From assembly GCF_001482405.1 (NCBI RefSeq), contig NZ_LPXO01000004.1:186001-250000 (forward strand): a DNA stretch of 64,000 nucleotides, read 5' to 3'. Each line of letters begins with the position of its first letter. Position 1 is the stretch's first letter. Shown one piece after another: positions 17,057-25,613 of this stretch. The position numbers and the translations under genes are program-made. This DNA comes from Pseudoponticoccus marisrubri (GTDB lineage: Bacteria; Pseudomonadota; Alphaproteobacteria; Rhodobacterales; Rhodobacteraceae). The notes below the pieces were generated by a model. It ran no database searches, had not been told where the DNA came from, and saw only the letters and a program-made list of their open reading frames with translations.

Positions 17057-20000
17057 TCAGTCGCGCCCGGCCAGCAACGCGGCATTGCCGCCGGCCGCGG
17101 TGGTGTCGATGCAGACATGCCGCTCGGCGCGGACATGGCCGGCATCAGGGTGCCCGGTGATCAGCGGCAGGATCGGCCCGGCGCGCAGCGCCAGTTCCTG
17201 CCGCAGGGCGCGGGCCGTGTCGGCATCGCCCCACCAGATCGCCCCGGAGAAGCCCTGCAAGCTGACCAGCGCCTCGGGCGCCAGCCCCTGGGGGATCTCG
17301 CAGGGCTGGCCGCCCAGGGCGCGGACGGCCTCGGCCTGCGCGTTCGCAGCCGCCGTACCGGGGCCGAGGCAGAGCACCGGCGCGCGGGACAGGGTGCTGT
17401 ACTGGTTGGCCTCGCCGGTCGGGCCGGGCAGGTCGCGGCGCTCGGGCGCGGGCGGCGGACCCATGCGCTTGAGCTTGTCGGCGGCGCTGCGGGCGGGCAG
17501 GGGCTGGGTCCCTTCGGGCGCGGCCTGCTGCACCGGGGCGGGATGGGCGCGGAACCGGTCGAGATAGAGCGGCCCGCCGGCCTTGGGCCCGGTGCCCGAC
17601 AGCCCCTCGCCGCCGAAGGGCTGGCTGCCCACGATGGCACCGATCTGGTTGCGGTTCACGTAGACATTGCCGGCATGGATGCGGTCGGCCACGTGCTGGA
17701 CCCGGTCGTCGATCCGGGTCTGCAGTCCTAAGGTCAGCCCGTAGCCGGTGCCGTTGACGGCGTCGATCACCGCGTCGATGCGCTCGGCCCGGAAGGTGGC
17801 CACGTGCAGCACCGGGCCGAAGATCTCGCGCTCGAGATCCTCGATCCCGTCGACGCGGATCAGGGTGGGGGGCACGAAATGGCCCGTCCCGGGCATGGGC
17901 GCGGTCTTGAGCACCCGGCCCTCGGCGCGGGCGGCCTCGATATGGGCCAGGATGCCGGCACGCGCCTCGGCGTCGATCACCGGCCCGAGGTCGCAGGCCG
18001 GGTCCCACGGGTCGCCCATGACCAGCGTGTCCATGGCGCCGGTCAGCATGGTCAGGAACTCGTCGGCGATGTCCTGCTGCACGTAGAGGCAGCGCAGCGC
18101 CGAGCAGCGCTGGCCGGCCGACTGGAAGGCCGATTCGAGGATCGCCTGCACGGCCTGTTCGGGCAGTGCGGTGCTGTCGACGATCATCGCGTTCAGCCCG
18201 CCGGTCTCGGCGATCAGGGGCGCGCCGGGGTCGAGATGCGCGGCCATGGCGCGATGGATGATCTGCGCCGTCTCGGTCGAGCCGGTGAAGGCCACCCCGT
18301 CCACGCCCGGGTTCGAGGTCAGCGCGGCACCGACCTCGCCCGCGCCGGGCAACAGCTGCAGCGCGGTGGCGGGCACCCCGGCTTCGTGCAGCAGCTGCAC
18401 CGCGCGATGCGCGATCAGCGGGGTCTGCTCGGCCGGCTTGGCCAGCACCGCGTTGCCGGCGGCCAGCGCGGCCGAGACCTGCCCGGTGAAGATCGCCAGC
18501 GGGAAGTTCCAGGGCGAGATGCAGGCGAAGGTGCCGCGCGGCCCGGCGGGGCTGTCGCCATGGGCGGCGTAGTAGCGCAGGAAATCCACCGCCTCGCGCA
18601 GCTCGGCCACGGCATCCATCAGCGACTTGCCGGCCTCGCGGTGCAGCAGGGCGAAGAGCTCGCCGAAATGCGCCTCGTAGAGATCGGCGGCCCGGTTCAG
18701 GGTCTCGGCCCGGGCGGGGGCGGGGGCGTCCCAGCGTTCTGCCGCCGCGACGGCGGCCGCCACGGTGTCGGGCGTGGCCCAGGTGACGCGGCCCACCACG
18801 TCGCGGGGATGCGCGGGGTTGATCAGCTCGGCACTGTCGCCCTTGGCTGCCGCGCTGTCGGCCACCAGCGGCGCCGCGGTCCAGGAATGGGTCTTGTAGG
18901 CGCCGCGGGCGCTGTCGATCGCCGCCAGCTCGGGCCGGTCGCGCAGGTCGAAGCCGCGGGAATTGGGCCGCTCGGGGCGGAACAGCTCGGTGCCGGGGGT
19001 GAGCCGCGCGGGCAGGGGCATCTGGAACGGGTCGGCGGCCACGGTTTCGGGCGCGACTTCCTCGTCGACGATCTGGTTCACGAAAGAGGAGTTGGCCCCG
19101 TTCTCCAGCAGGCGCCGCACCAGGTAGGCCAGCAGGTCGCGATGCGCGCCCACCGGCGCGTAGATGCGGCAGCGCGTGCCGTGCGTGTCCTTGACCAGCC
19201 CGTGCAGCGTCTCGCCCATGCCGTGCAGGCGCTGGAACTCGAAACTATCCGTGTCATTGCCGGCCATGTGCAGGATCGCCGCCACCGTATGCGCGTTATG
19301 CGTGGCGAATTGCGGGTAGATCCGGTCGGTCATGCCCAGGAGCTTGCGCGCATTGGCGATGTAGGAGATGTCGGTCGCCGATTTCGAGGTGAAGACCGGG
19401 AAGCCGGGCACGCCCATGACCTGCGCCTTCTTGATCTCGCTGTCCCAGTAGGCGCCCTTGACCAGCCGCACCATGATGCGGCGATCCAGCCGCCCGGCCA
19501 GCGCGTAGAGCCAGTCCAGCACCGCGCCGGCGCGCTGGCCATAGGCCTGCACCACCACGCCGAACCCGTCCCAGTCGCGCAGCGCGGGATCGGCCAGCAC
19601 CTCGGCGATCACGTCCAGCGAGAGCGACAGGCGGTCGGCCTCCTCGGCGTCGATGTTCAGCCCGATCCCGGCGCTGCGCGCCAGCCCGCACAGCGTGCGC
19701 AGGCGCGGCACCAGAACGGCCCGCGCGGCCTCGGCCTGCAGCTCGTCATAGCGCGGGTGCAGCGCCGAGAGCTTGACCGAGATGCCGGGATTGTCGCGGA
19801 TGTCCGACGAGGTCGCGGCCTCGGAAATCGCAGAGATCGCCTTGGAATAGGACAGGTGGTAGCGGCGGGCATCCGCCTCGGTGCGCGCGGCCTCGCCCAG
19901 CATGTCGTAGCTGTAGGCATAGCCCTTGGCCTCCATCTTGGCGCCGCGCTTCATCGCCGCCTCGATGGTCTCGCCCAGCACGAATTGCGCGCCCATCTCG

Positions 20001-20497
20001 CGCATGGCCCGGCCCACCGCCTTGCGGATCACCGGCTCGCCCAGCCGCTTGAGCGCTCCGCGCAGGTGCGTCACCGGGCCGGGCGGCGTGTCCTCCAGCA
20101 CCTTGCCGGTCAGCATCAGCGCCCAGGTCGAGGCATTGACCAGCGGCGAGGTCGAATGGCCCAGGTGCCGGCCCCAGTCGGAGGGCGCGATCTTGTCCTC
20201 GATCAGCGCGTCGATCGTGCCGGGATCGGGCACGCGCAGCAGCGCCTCGGCCAGGCACATCAGCGCGATGCCCTCGTCGGTGGACAGCCCGTACTCGGCC
20301 AGGAAGACCTCCATCAGCCCGGGCCGGGTCGCGCCGCGGATGTCGCGCACCAGCGTCGCCGCATCCGCCGAGATCCGCTGGCGGTCCGCCTCGGACAGGG
20401 CCGCCTCGGCGCGCAGCGCCTCCAGCACCGCCTCCTCGTCCGCATAGGTCTGGCGGTCGATCCGGGCGCGCAGGTCGCTCAGCGTGTCATGATGCAT
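17057..20497 (-). CDS. putA: Bifunctional proline dehydrogenase / glutamate semialdehyde dehydrogenase
   Basis: 1146 aa. Converts proline to glutamate: an FAD-dependent proline dehydrogenase domain (about residues 60-470, ending in GAHRDLLAYLVRRLLENGANSSF) followed by an ALDH domain (about 530-1000) with FACISPWNFPLAIFTGQ, the general base Glu in ETGGLN and the catalytic Cys in SAGQRCSALR. A further C-terminal segment of about 120 residues, LGPGTAAANAQAEA onward, is the usual extra domain of long PutAs. There is no N-terminal ribbon-helix-helix domain, so it is not self-regulating; the divergent Lrp-type gene probably controls it. Confidence 0.97.
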   Translation of the reverse strand: MHHDTLSDLRARIDRQTYADEEAVLEALRAEAALSEADRQRISADAATLVRDIRGATRPGLMEVFLAEYGLSTDEGIALMCLAEALLRVPDPGTIDALIEDKIAPSDWGRHLGHSTSPLVNASTWALMLTGKVLEDTPPGPVTHLRGALKRLGEPVIRKAVGRAMREMGAQFVLGETIEAAMKRGAKMEAKGYAYSYDMLGEAARTEADARRYHLSYSKAISAISEAATSSDIRDNPGISVKLSALHPRYDELQAEAARAVLVPRLRTLCGLARSAGIGLNIDAEEADRLSLSLDVIAEVLADPALRDWDGFGVVVQAYGQRAGAVLDWLYALAGRLDRRIMVRLVKGAYWDSEIKKAQVMGVPGFPVFTSKSATDISYIANARKLLGMTDRIYPQFATHNAHTVAAILHMAGNDTDSFEFQRLHGMGETLHGLVKDTHGTRCRIYAPVGAHRDLLAYLVRRLLENGANSSFVNQIVDEEVAPETVAADPFQMPLPARLTPGTELFRPERPNSRGFDLRDRPELAAIDSARGAYKTHSWTAAPLVADSAAAKGDSAELINPAHPRDVVGRVTWATPDTVAAAVAAAERWDAPAPARAETLNRAADLYEAHFGELFALLHREAGKSLMDAVAELREAVDFLRYYAAHGDSPAGPRGTFACISPWNFPLAIFTGQVSAALAAGNAVLAKPAEQTPLIAHRAVQLLHEAGVPATALQLLPGAGEVGAALTSNPGVDGVAFTGSTETAQIIHRAMAAHLDPGAPLIAETGGLNAMIVDSTALPEQAVQAILESAFQSAGQRCSALRCLYVQQDIADEFLTMLTGAMDTLVMGDPWDPACDLGPVIDAEARAGILAHIEAARAEGRVLKTAPMPGTGHFVPPTLIRVDGIEDLEREIFGPVLHVATFRAERIDAVIDAVNGTGYGLTLGLQTRIDDRVQHVADRIHAGNVYVNRNQIGAIVGSQPFGGEGLSGTGPKAGGPLYLDRFRAHPAPVQQAAPEGTQPLPARSAADKLKRMGPPPAPERRDLPGPTGEANQYSTLSRAPVLCLGPGTAAANAQAEAVRALGGQPCEIPQGLAPEALVSLQGFSGAIWWGDADTARALRQELALRAGPILPLITGHPDAGHVRAERHVCIDTTAAGGNAALLAGRD

Positions 20498-20610
20498 CGG
20501 TGCAATCCCCGTCTGGTGCGTTTCGGGCAGTCTACACGCAAGGCAACAGGCAAATTGACCGAATGACGCCCGCCATGTTACCGTTCGTCTTGAATAACCG
20601 GGGTGCGGCC

Positions 20611-21087
20611 ATGCAAAACGAACAGTCCGGCCTCGACCGGTTCGACCAGGCGATTCTCACCGTGCTGGCCGCCGAAGGGCGGATCTCGATCACCGAGCTG
20701 GCCCGCCGCATCGGGCTGTCGAAATCGCCGACCCAGGCGCGGCTGCGCCGGCTGGAGGAGGACGGCGTGATCGTGGGCTACCGCGCGCTGCTCGACCCGA
20801 TCCGGCTGGGCATGGATCACGTGGCCTTTGTCGAGGTGCGCATGGTCGACACACGCGAGGACACGCTGGCCGCCTTCAACGCCGCCGTCGTGCAGATTCC
20901 CGAGATCGAGCAGGCCCACCTGATCGCGGGGAATTTCGACTACCTGCTCAAGGTGCGCACGCAGGACATGCCCAGCTATCGCCGCGTGCTGGCCGAGCAT
21001 GTCTCGACCCTGCCGGGCGTGGCCTCGACCTCGACCTACGTGGCGATGGAGGCGGTCAAGGAGATGGGTCTCGCAGACGTGACTTGA
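20611..21087 (+). CDS. putR: Lrp/AsnC-family regulator, probable PutR
   Basis: 158 aa from the ATG at 20611. An N-terminal winged helix-turn-helix (LDRFDQAILTVLAAEGRISITELARRIGLSKSPTQARLRRLEE) precedes the ligand-binding RAM domain with VDTREDTLAAF and IAGNFDYLLKVRT. It is divergent from putA across 113 bases, the arrangement of PutR, the Lrp-type proline-responsive activator known in Rhodobacter and Agrobacterium. The PutR name rests on this context. Confidence 0.88.
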   Translation: MQNEQSGLDRFDQAILTVLAAEGRISITELARRIGLSKSPTQARLRRLEEDGVIVGYRALLDPIRLGMDHVAFVEVRMVDTREDTLAAFNAAVVQIPEIEQAHLIAGNFDYLLKVRTQDMPSYRRVLAEHVSTLPGVASTSTYVAMEAVKEMGLADVT

Positions 21088-21117
21088 TCGGGCGGGGCGC
21101 TCGGGCAGAGTGGAGCC

Positions 21118-21669
21118 ATGCGACATCTCGTGACCGTGCTGCCCGTTGCCCTGTCCGTTGGCTCGCCGTTGCAGGCGGATGGCTGCCCCGAGGCGCCCGA
21201 CATCTCGGGTCAGATGGCGCCGCTCTACCAGCAGCTGCGCAACGCGCCCGACGCGATGGCCGCGCGCCAGATCACCGCGCAGATGTGGGCGCTGTGGGAT
21301 GACGCGCCGGACGAACCCAGCCAGGCGATGCTGGACGAGGGGATGCGCGCCCGGGCCCAGTTCGACTTCCTGCGCGCGCTCGACCGGTTCGACGCGCTGG
21401 TCGGCTACTGCCCGTTCTATGCCGAGGGCTACAACCAGCGCGCCTTCGTCAACTACCTGCGGCAGGACTATGCCGCGGCGCTGCCCGATCTGGACCGCGC
21501 GCTGGAACTGCGCCCGCGCCACGTGGGCGCGCTGTCGGGCCGCGCGCTGACGCTCCTGGCGCTCGGGCGCGAGGCCGAGGGGCAGGCCGCCCTGCGCGCC
21601 GCGCTCGAGATCAACCCGTGGCTTTCCGAACGCGCCCTGCTCAAGCCGCTGCCGGGTGAAGAGCTCTAG
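21118..21669 (+). CDS. Exported TPR protein
   Basis: 183 aa. A short signal-like N-terminus (RHLVTVLPVALSVGSPLQA) is followed by helical repeats of tetratricopeptide type (EGYNQRAFVNYLRQDYAAALPDLDRALELRPRH, then GALSGRALTLLALGREAEG). Similar proteins are annotated as periplasmic TPR or lipoprotein NlpI-like proteins. It lies 30 bases after putR. Partners unknown. Confidence 0.82.
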   Translation: MRHLVTVLPVALSVGSPLQADGCPEAPDISGQMAPLYQQLRNAPDAMAARQITAQMWALWDDAPDEPSQAMLDEGMRARAQFDFLRALDRFDALVGYCPFYAEGYNQRAFVNYLRQDYAAALPDLDRALELRPRHVGALSGRALTLLALGREAEGQAALRAALEINPWLSERALLKPLPGEEL

Positions 21670-21775
21670 GCGCGCAAACACCTCCGTTTGACACTGTCTT
21701 GCCCCGGACCGCCGGGATCTTGCCGCTTTTTGCGGCAGCAGCGGCCTGTGGCGCAAGAATCCGGCATCTTCCGAA

Positions 21776-21795
21776 ATTTTACCGATTGATAAAAT
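21776..21795. promoter_or_regulatory. Possible RutR-type operator before preT
   Basis: ATTTTACCGATTGATAAAAT is a 20-bp imperfect palindrome with one mismatched pair. Its centre, ACCGATTG, is shared with the better dyad before the amidohydrolase (25406). It lies 47 bases before preT in an unusually AT-rich pocket. Confidence 0.5.
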
Positions 21796-21841
21796 TTTCA
21801 GACGTGGCACTCTTTCTTCAAAACCGCTGAAGGGAGGCGTG

Positions 21842-23167
21842 ATGACCAGCCCGTTGACACCAGGGATCGCCGCAGGGCGGCTGCCGGCCGAGGAGATCGC
21901 CCGGAATTTTGCCGATCTGCACCCCGCCTATGACGATCACGAGGCGCAGGTCGCCGCGGATCGCTGCTATTTCTGCCACGATGCGCCCTGCATCACGGCC
22001 TGTCCCACCGATATCGACATCCCGCTCTTCATCCGGCAGATCCAGACCGGCATGCCCGAGGCGGCGGCGCGCACGATCCTCGAGCAGAACATCCTCGGCG
22101 GCATGTGCGCCCGGGTCTGCCCGACCGAGACGCTCTGCGAAGAGGCCTGCGTGCGCGAGCTGGCCGAGGGCAAGCCGGTCGAGATCGGCCGGCTGCAGCG
22201 CCACGCCACCGACAGCCTGATGGCGCGGCAGGGACACCCCTTCACCCGCGCGCCCGAGACGGGCAAGCGCGTCGCCGTGGTCGGGGCCGGCCCGGCGGGT
22301 CTGGCCTGTGCGCACCGGCTGGCGATGAAGGGTCATGCGGTCGACCTCTACGATGCGCGCGACAAGCCCGGCGGGCTGAACGAATACGGCATCGCCGCCT
22401 ACAAGACGCCGCAGGATTTCGCCGCGCGCGAGGTCGAGTGGCTGATGGGGATCGGCGGCATCACCTGGAAGGGCGGGCAGTCGCTGGGCCGCGAGCTGGC
22501 GCTGGAGACGCTGCGCGCTGAGTATGACGCGGTCTTCCTGGGCGTGGGCCTTGGCGGCGTGAACGACCTCGGCGTCGAGGGGGCCGAGCGTGACGGGGTG
22601 ACCGACGCCGTGGGCTTCATCGCTGATCTGCGACAGGCCGACGACCTGTCCGCGCTGCCCGTCGGGCGCAACGTGGTGGTGATCGGCGGCGGCATGACCG
22701 CGGTGGACGTGGCCGTGCAATCCCGCCTGCTGGGCGCCGAGAACGTGACCATCGCCTATCGCCGCGGCCGCGACCGCATGGGCGCCAGCCGGTTCGAGCA
22801 GGATCTCGCGACCTCCAAGGGGGTGCGGATCATCGACAATGTCATGCCGGTCGCCGTGCATGGCAACGGCGCGGCCGTCGAGATCGAGCTGGAATACACC
22901 GCCGAGCGCGACGGGCGGCTCGAGGGCACGGGCGAGCGCCTGCGCCTTCCCGCCGACCAGGTCTTCCGCGCCATCGGGCAAAGCCTCGTGCCGGTGGAGG
23001 GCCCCGAGATGGACGGGCGCAAGATCGCCGTGACCGGCCCGGGGCGCACCTCGCTCGACGGGGTCTGGGCCGGGGGCGACTGCACCGCCGGCGAGGACCT
23101 GACCGTGGTCGCCGTGGCCGAGGGGCGCGATGCGGCCGAGGACATCCATGCGCGCCTGACCGCGTGA
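21842..23167 (+). CDS. preT: Dihydropyrimidine dehydrogenase, PreT subunit
   Basis: 441 aa from the ATG at 21842 (AGGGAGG upstream; the GTG at 21839 is an alternative). This is the flavin and NAD-binding subunit that pairs with PreA to reduce uracil/thymine. Iron-sulfur ligands lie near the N-terminus (CYFCHDAPCITACPTD and CARVCPTETLCEEAC), followed by two dinucleotide folds (VVGAGPAGLACAHRL and VVIGGGMTAVDVAVQS). The C-terminal VWAGGDCTAGEDLTVVAVAEGR is typical of the GltD-like family. First gene of the pyrimidine block. Confidence 0.93.
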   Translation: MTSPLTPGIAAGRLPAEEIARNFADLHPAYDDHEAQVAADRCYFCHDAPCITACPTDIDIPLFIRQIQTGMPEAAARTILEQNILGGMCARVCPTETLCEEACVRELAEGKPVEIGRLQRHATDSLMARQGHPFTRAPETGKRVAVVGAGPAGLACAHRLAMKGHAVDLYDARDKPGGLNEYGIAAYKTPQDFAAREVEWLMGIGGITWKGGQSLGRELALETLRAEYDAVFLGVGLGGVNDLGVEGAERDGVTDAVGFIADLRQADDLSALPVGRNVVVIGGGMTAVDVAVQSRLLGAENVTIAYRRGRDRMGASRFEQDLATSKGVRIIDNVMPVAVHGNGAAVEIELEYTAERDGRLEGTGERLRLPADQVFRAIGQSLVPVEGPEMDGRKIAVTGPGRTSLDGVWAGGDCTAGEDLTVVAVAEGRDAAEDIHARLTA

Positions 23168-23263
23168 CGGGCCCGGGGCGCGCGCGCGCCGCCCCCGGCC
23201 CCACCAGCTGCGGCGGACCGATCCGGGCCCCGCGCATCACATTTTTCCGGAGGAGAGCTGAAA

Positions 23264-24568
23264 ATGGCCGACCTGACGACCGACTTCCTGGGCATCAAGA
23301 GCCCCAACCCGTTCTGGCTGGCCTCGGCGCCGCCCACCGACAAGGAATACAATGTGCGCCGCGCCTTCGAGGCGGGCTGGGGCGGCGTCGTCTGGAAGAC
23401 GCTGGGCGCCGAGGGCCCGCCCGTGGTCAACGTGAACGGGCCGCGCTACGGCGCGCTCTACGGGGCCGACCGGCGGCTCTTGGGGCTCAACAATATCGAG
23501 CTGATCACCGACCGCCCGCTCGAGGTGAACCTCGAGGAGATCGCGCGGGTCAAGGCGGATTACCCCGACCGGGCGATGATCGTGTCGATCATGGTGCCCT
23601 GCGAGGAGGCGGCCTGGAAGGCGATCCTGCCGCGCGTGGCCGAGACCGGCGCCGACGGGATCGAGCTGAATTTCGGCTGCCCGCACGGGATGAGCGAGCG
23701 CGGCATGGGCTCGGCCGTGGGTCAGGTGCCGGAATATATCGAGATGGTCACCCGCTGGTGCAAGACGTATTACGACCGCCCCGTGATCGTGAAGCTGACG
23801 CCCAACATCACCGATATCCGCAAGCCGGCCGCGGCGGCAAAGAACGGCGGGGCCGACGCGGTCAGCCTGATCAACACGATCAACTCGATCACCGCGGTCG
23901 ATCTCGACAGTTTCGCGCCCGAGCCGACCATCGACGGCAAGGGCAGCCATGGCGGCTATTGCGGCCCGGCAGTCAAGCCCATCGCGCTGTCCATGGTGTC
24001 GGAGATCGCCCGCGATCCCCAGACGCATGGCCTGCCGATCTCGGGGATCGGCGGCGTGACCACGTGGCGCGACGCGGCCGAGTTCATGGCGCTGGGCTGC
24101 GGCACCGTGCAGGTCTGTACCGCAGCGATGACCTACGGCTTCAAGGTGGTGGAAGAGATGAAGCGCGGCCTGTCGGGCTGGATGGACGAGAAGGGCTATC
24201 GCGCGGTGTCGGATTTCGTGGGCCGTGCGGTGCCCAACGTGACCGACTGGCAGTATCTCAACCTCAACTACGTGACCAAGGCGCGCATCGACCAGGATGC
24301 CTGCATCAAGTGCGGGCGCTGCTACGCGGCCTGCGAGGATACCAGCCACCAGGCCATCGACATGTCGCCCGAGCGGGTCTTTACCGTGAAGGATGATGAA
24401 TGCGTGGCCTGCAACCTCTGCGTGGATGTCTGCCCGGTCGAGGATTGCATCACCATGGAGCGGCTGCCCGAGGGAGCGGTCGACCCGCGCACCGGCCGGA
24501 CCGTGTCCGACGAATATGCCAACTGGACGACCCATCCCAACAACCCGATGGCGCAGGCGGCCGAGTAG
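23264..24568 (+). CDS. preA: Dihydropyrimidine dehydrogenase, PreA subunit
   Basis: 434 aa. The catalytic FMN subunit: a dihydroorotate-dehydrogenase-like barrel (about 1-330) with NFGCPHGMSERGMGSAVGQ, followed by a ferredoxin-type tail with two 4Fe-4S motifs (CIKCGRCYAAC and CVACNLCVDVCPVEDC). With PreT it carries out the first step of reductive pyrimidine degradation. AGGAGAG precedes the ATG. A four-palindrome element begins 22 bases after the stop. Confidence 0.96.
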   Translation: MADLTTDFLGIKSPNPFWLASAPPTDKEYNVRRAFEAGWGGVVWKTLGAEGPPVVNVNGPRYGALYGADRRLLGLNNIELITDRPLEVNLEEIARVKADYPDRAMIVSIMVPCEEAAWKAILPRVAETGADGIELNFGCPHGMSERGMGSAVGQVPEYIEMVTRWCKTYYDRPVIVKLTPNITDIRKPAAAAKNGGADAVSLINTINSITAVDLDSFAPEPTIDGKGSHGGYCGPAVKPIALSMVSEIARDPQTHGLPISGIGGVTTWRDAAEFMALGCGTVQVCTAAMTYGFKVVEEMKRGLSGWMDEKGYRAVSDFVGRAVPNVTDWQYLNLNYVTKARIDQDACIKCGRCYAACEDTSHQAIDMSPERVFTVKDDECVACNLCVDVCPVEDCITMERLPEGAVDPRTGRTVSDEYANWTTHPNNPMAQAAE

Positions 24569-24590
24569 GGCGCGCTGCTTTCACACGGGG

Positions 24591-24685
24591 CCAAGCCCGT
24601 TCGAACGGGCTTGGTCAACGCGGTTGCAACCGCGTTCGGAAAGCGCCTTGCAAGGCGCTTGGACCAAGCCGCTTCGAAGCGGCTT
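24591..24685 (+). repeat. Four-palindrome element, copy B
   Basis: All four inverted repeats are perfect: AAGCCCGTTCGAACGGGCTT (24593-24612, extends to 24591-24614), AACGCGGTTGCAACCGCGTT (24617-24636), AAGCGCCTTGCAAGGCGCTT (24641-24660) and AAGCCGCTTCGAAGCGGCTT (24666-24685). It fills nearly the whole gap between the convergent preA and TetR genes, ending directly against the TetR stop codon. Pitch is 24, 24 and 25 bases. Confidence 0.92.
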
Positions 24686-25318
24686 TCACCGCGGGGCCAG
24701 CAGCCGGGTGAAGACCGTCTCCAGGTGCGTGGCGGCACCGTCGAACGGGTCGTCGCCGCCCAGCACCGCGCAGATCTGCACGTCGAAATCCGCATAGTGC
24801 TGGGTCAGTGCCCAGATCGAGAAGATCGTGTGTTTGGGATCGACCGGGGCCAGCCGCCCCTCCGCGATCCAGCCGCGCAAGACGGCGGCGGTCTGGTCCA
24901 CCAGCGCGCGCAGATCCCCCGACAGAAGATCGCCCAGGTTCGGCGCGCCGCGCAGGATCTCGTTGGCGAAGAGCCGGCTTTCGCGGGGAAAGTCGCGTGA
25001 CAGGTCCAGCTTGCGCCGCACATAGGCCAGCATCTCGTCCAGCGGCTCGCCCTCGGGGTCGATCGCACGGAGCGGGTCCAGCCAGGTCGACAGAAGACCG
25101 GTCAGCAGCTCGGCATAGATCGCCTCTTTCGACGGGAAGTAATAGAGCAGGTTCGGCTTGGACAGGCCCGCCGCCGTGGCGATCCGGTCCAGCGTCGCAC
25201 CGCGGAACCCGTCCTGCGAAAAGACATCCAGCGCCGCCTCGAGAATGGCCTGCCGCTTGGCCTTCTGGATGCGGGTGCGCCCGCGCCCCGATTGCGGCTC
25301 TGCCGGGATTTCAGCCAT
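24686..25318 (-). CDS. rutR: TetR-family regulator, RutR-like
   Basis: 210 aa. The N-terminal helix-turn-helix (ILEAALDVFSQDGFRGATLDRIATAAGLSKPNLLYYFPSKEAIY) is followed by a RutR/YcdC-type C-terminal domain (TIFSIWALTQHYADFDVQICAVLG). E. coli RutR senses uracil and binds TTGACCAnnTGGTCAA; a near match lies just upstream at 25406, in the gap shared with the divergent amidohydrolase. It sits between preA and the downstream pathway genes, so it is the likely repressor of this cluster and perhaps of itself. Confidence 0.88.
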   Translation of the reverse strand: MAEIPAEPQSGRGRTRIQKAKRQAILEAALDVFSQDGFRGATLDRIATAAGLSKPNLLYYFPSKEAIYAELLTGLLSTWLDPLRAIDPEGEPLDEMLAYVRRKLDLSRDFPRESRLFANEILRGAPNLGDLLSGDLRALVDQTAAVLRGWIAEGRLAPVDPKHTIFSIWALTQHYADFDVQICAVLGGDDPFDGAATHLETVFTRLLAPR

Positions 25319-25373
25319 GCGCGTCCTTTCCTGCCCGCATCTTGTGCAATCGCCCAGCCTTGCAGCGCATCGC

Positions 25374-25401
25374 TTGACTGACCCCGCGCCTCTGGTAGCG
25401 T
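25374..25401 (+). promoter_or_regulatory. Probable promoter of the amidohydrolase gene
   Basis: TTGACT (25374-25379), a 16-base spacer and TAGCGT (25396-25401) read toward the amidohydrolase. The RutR-like operator at 25406 would cover the start of transcription, a layout suited to repression. Confidence 0.5.
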
Positions 25402-25405
25402 GTCT

Positions 25406-25421
25406 TTGACCGATTGGTCAA
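25406..25421. promoter_or_regulatory. RutR-type operator
   Basis: TTGACCGATTGGTCAA differs at one position from the E. coli RutR consensus TTGACCAnnTGGTCAA. It lies between the divergent RutR-like gene and the amidohydrolase gene. The 190 bases from here to the ATG at 25614 form a long leader in which I see no ORF or known RNA. Confidence 0.8.
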
Positions 25422-25613
25422 ATGAATGCTGCGACGCATCCGCGCGTCGCGCCGGCACGGTGGAGAGACAGGCGTGGCCCGACCCGAAGACGACCAGCAC
25501 GCGACGCCCCGCGCAGGGCAGGCGGGTCTGTCCCGCTCCGGCGCGGGCCGTGTGCCGGGACGGGTGGGCGCGCCGGCCTCTGGCATCGCAGCCCGACAGA
25601 GATAGGAGAGATC

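Noticed and set aside
17804-20566. 920-residue plus-strand ORF opposite putA
   Set aside because: It is the antisense shadow of putA in GC-rich DNA; composition is rich in Arg, Gly and His with no domain, while putA has clear motifs.
20498-20610. Defined PutR operator between putA and putR
   Set aside because: No convincing inverted repeat was found in this gap; left unassigned.
24591-24685. CRISPR array
   Set aside because: Repeats are palindromes of differing sequence with 2-5 base gaps, not direct repeats with spacers, and no cas gene is near.
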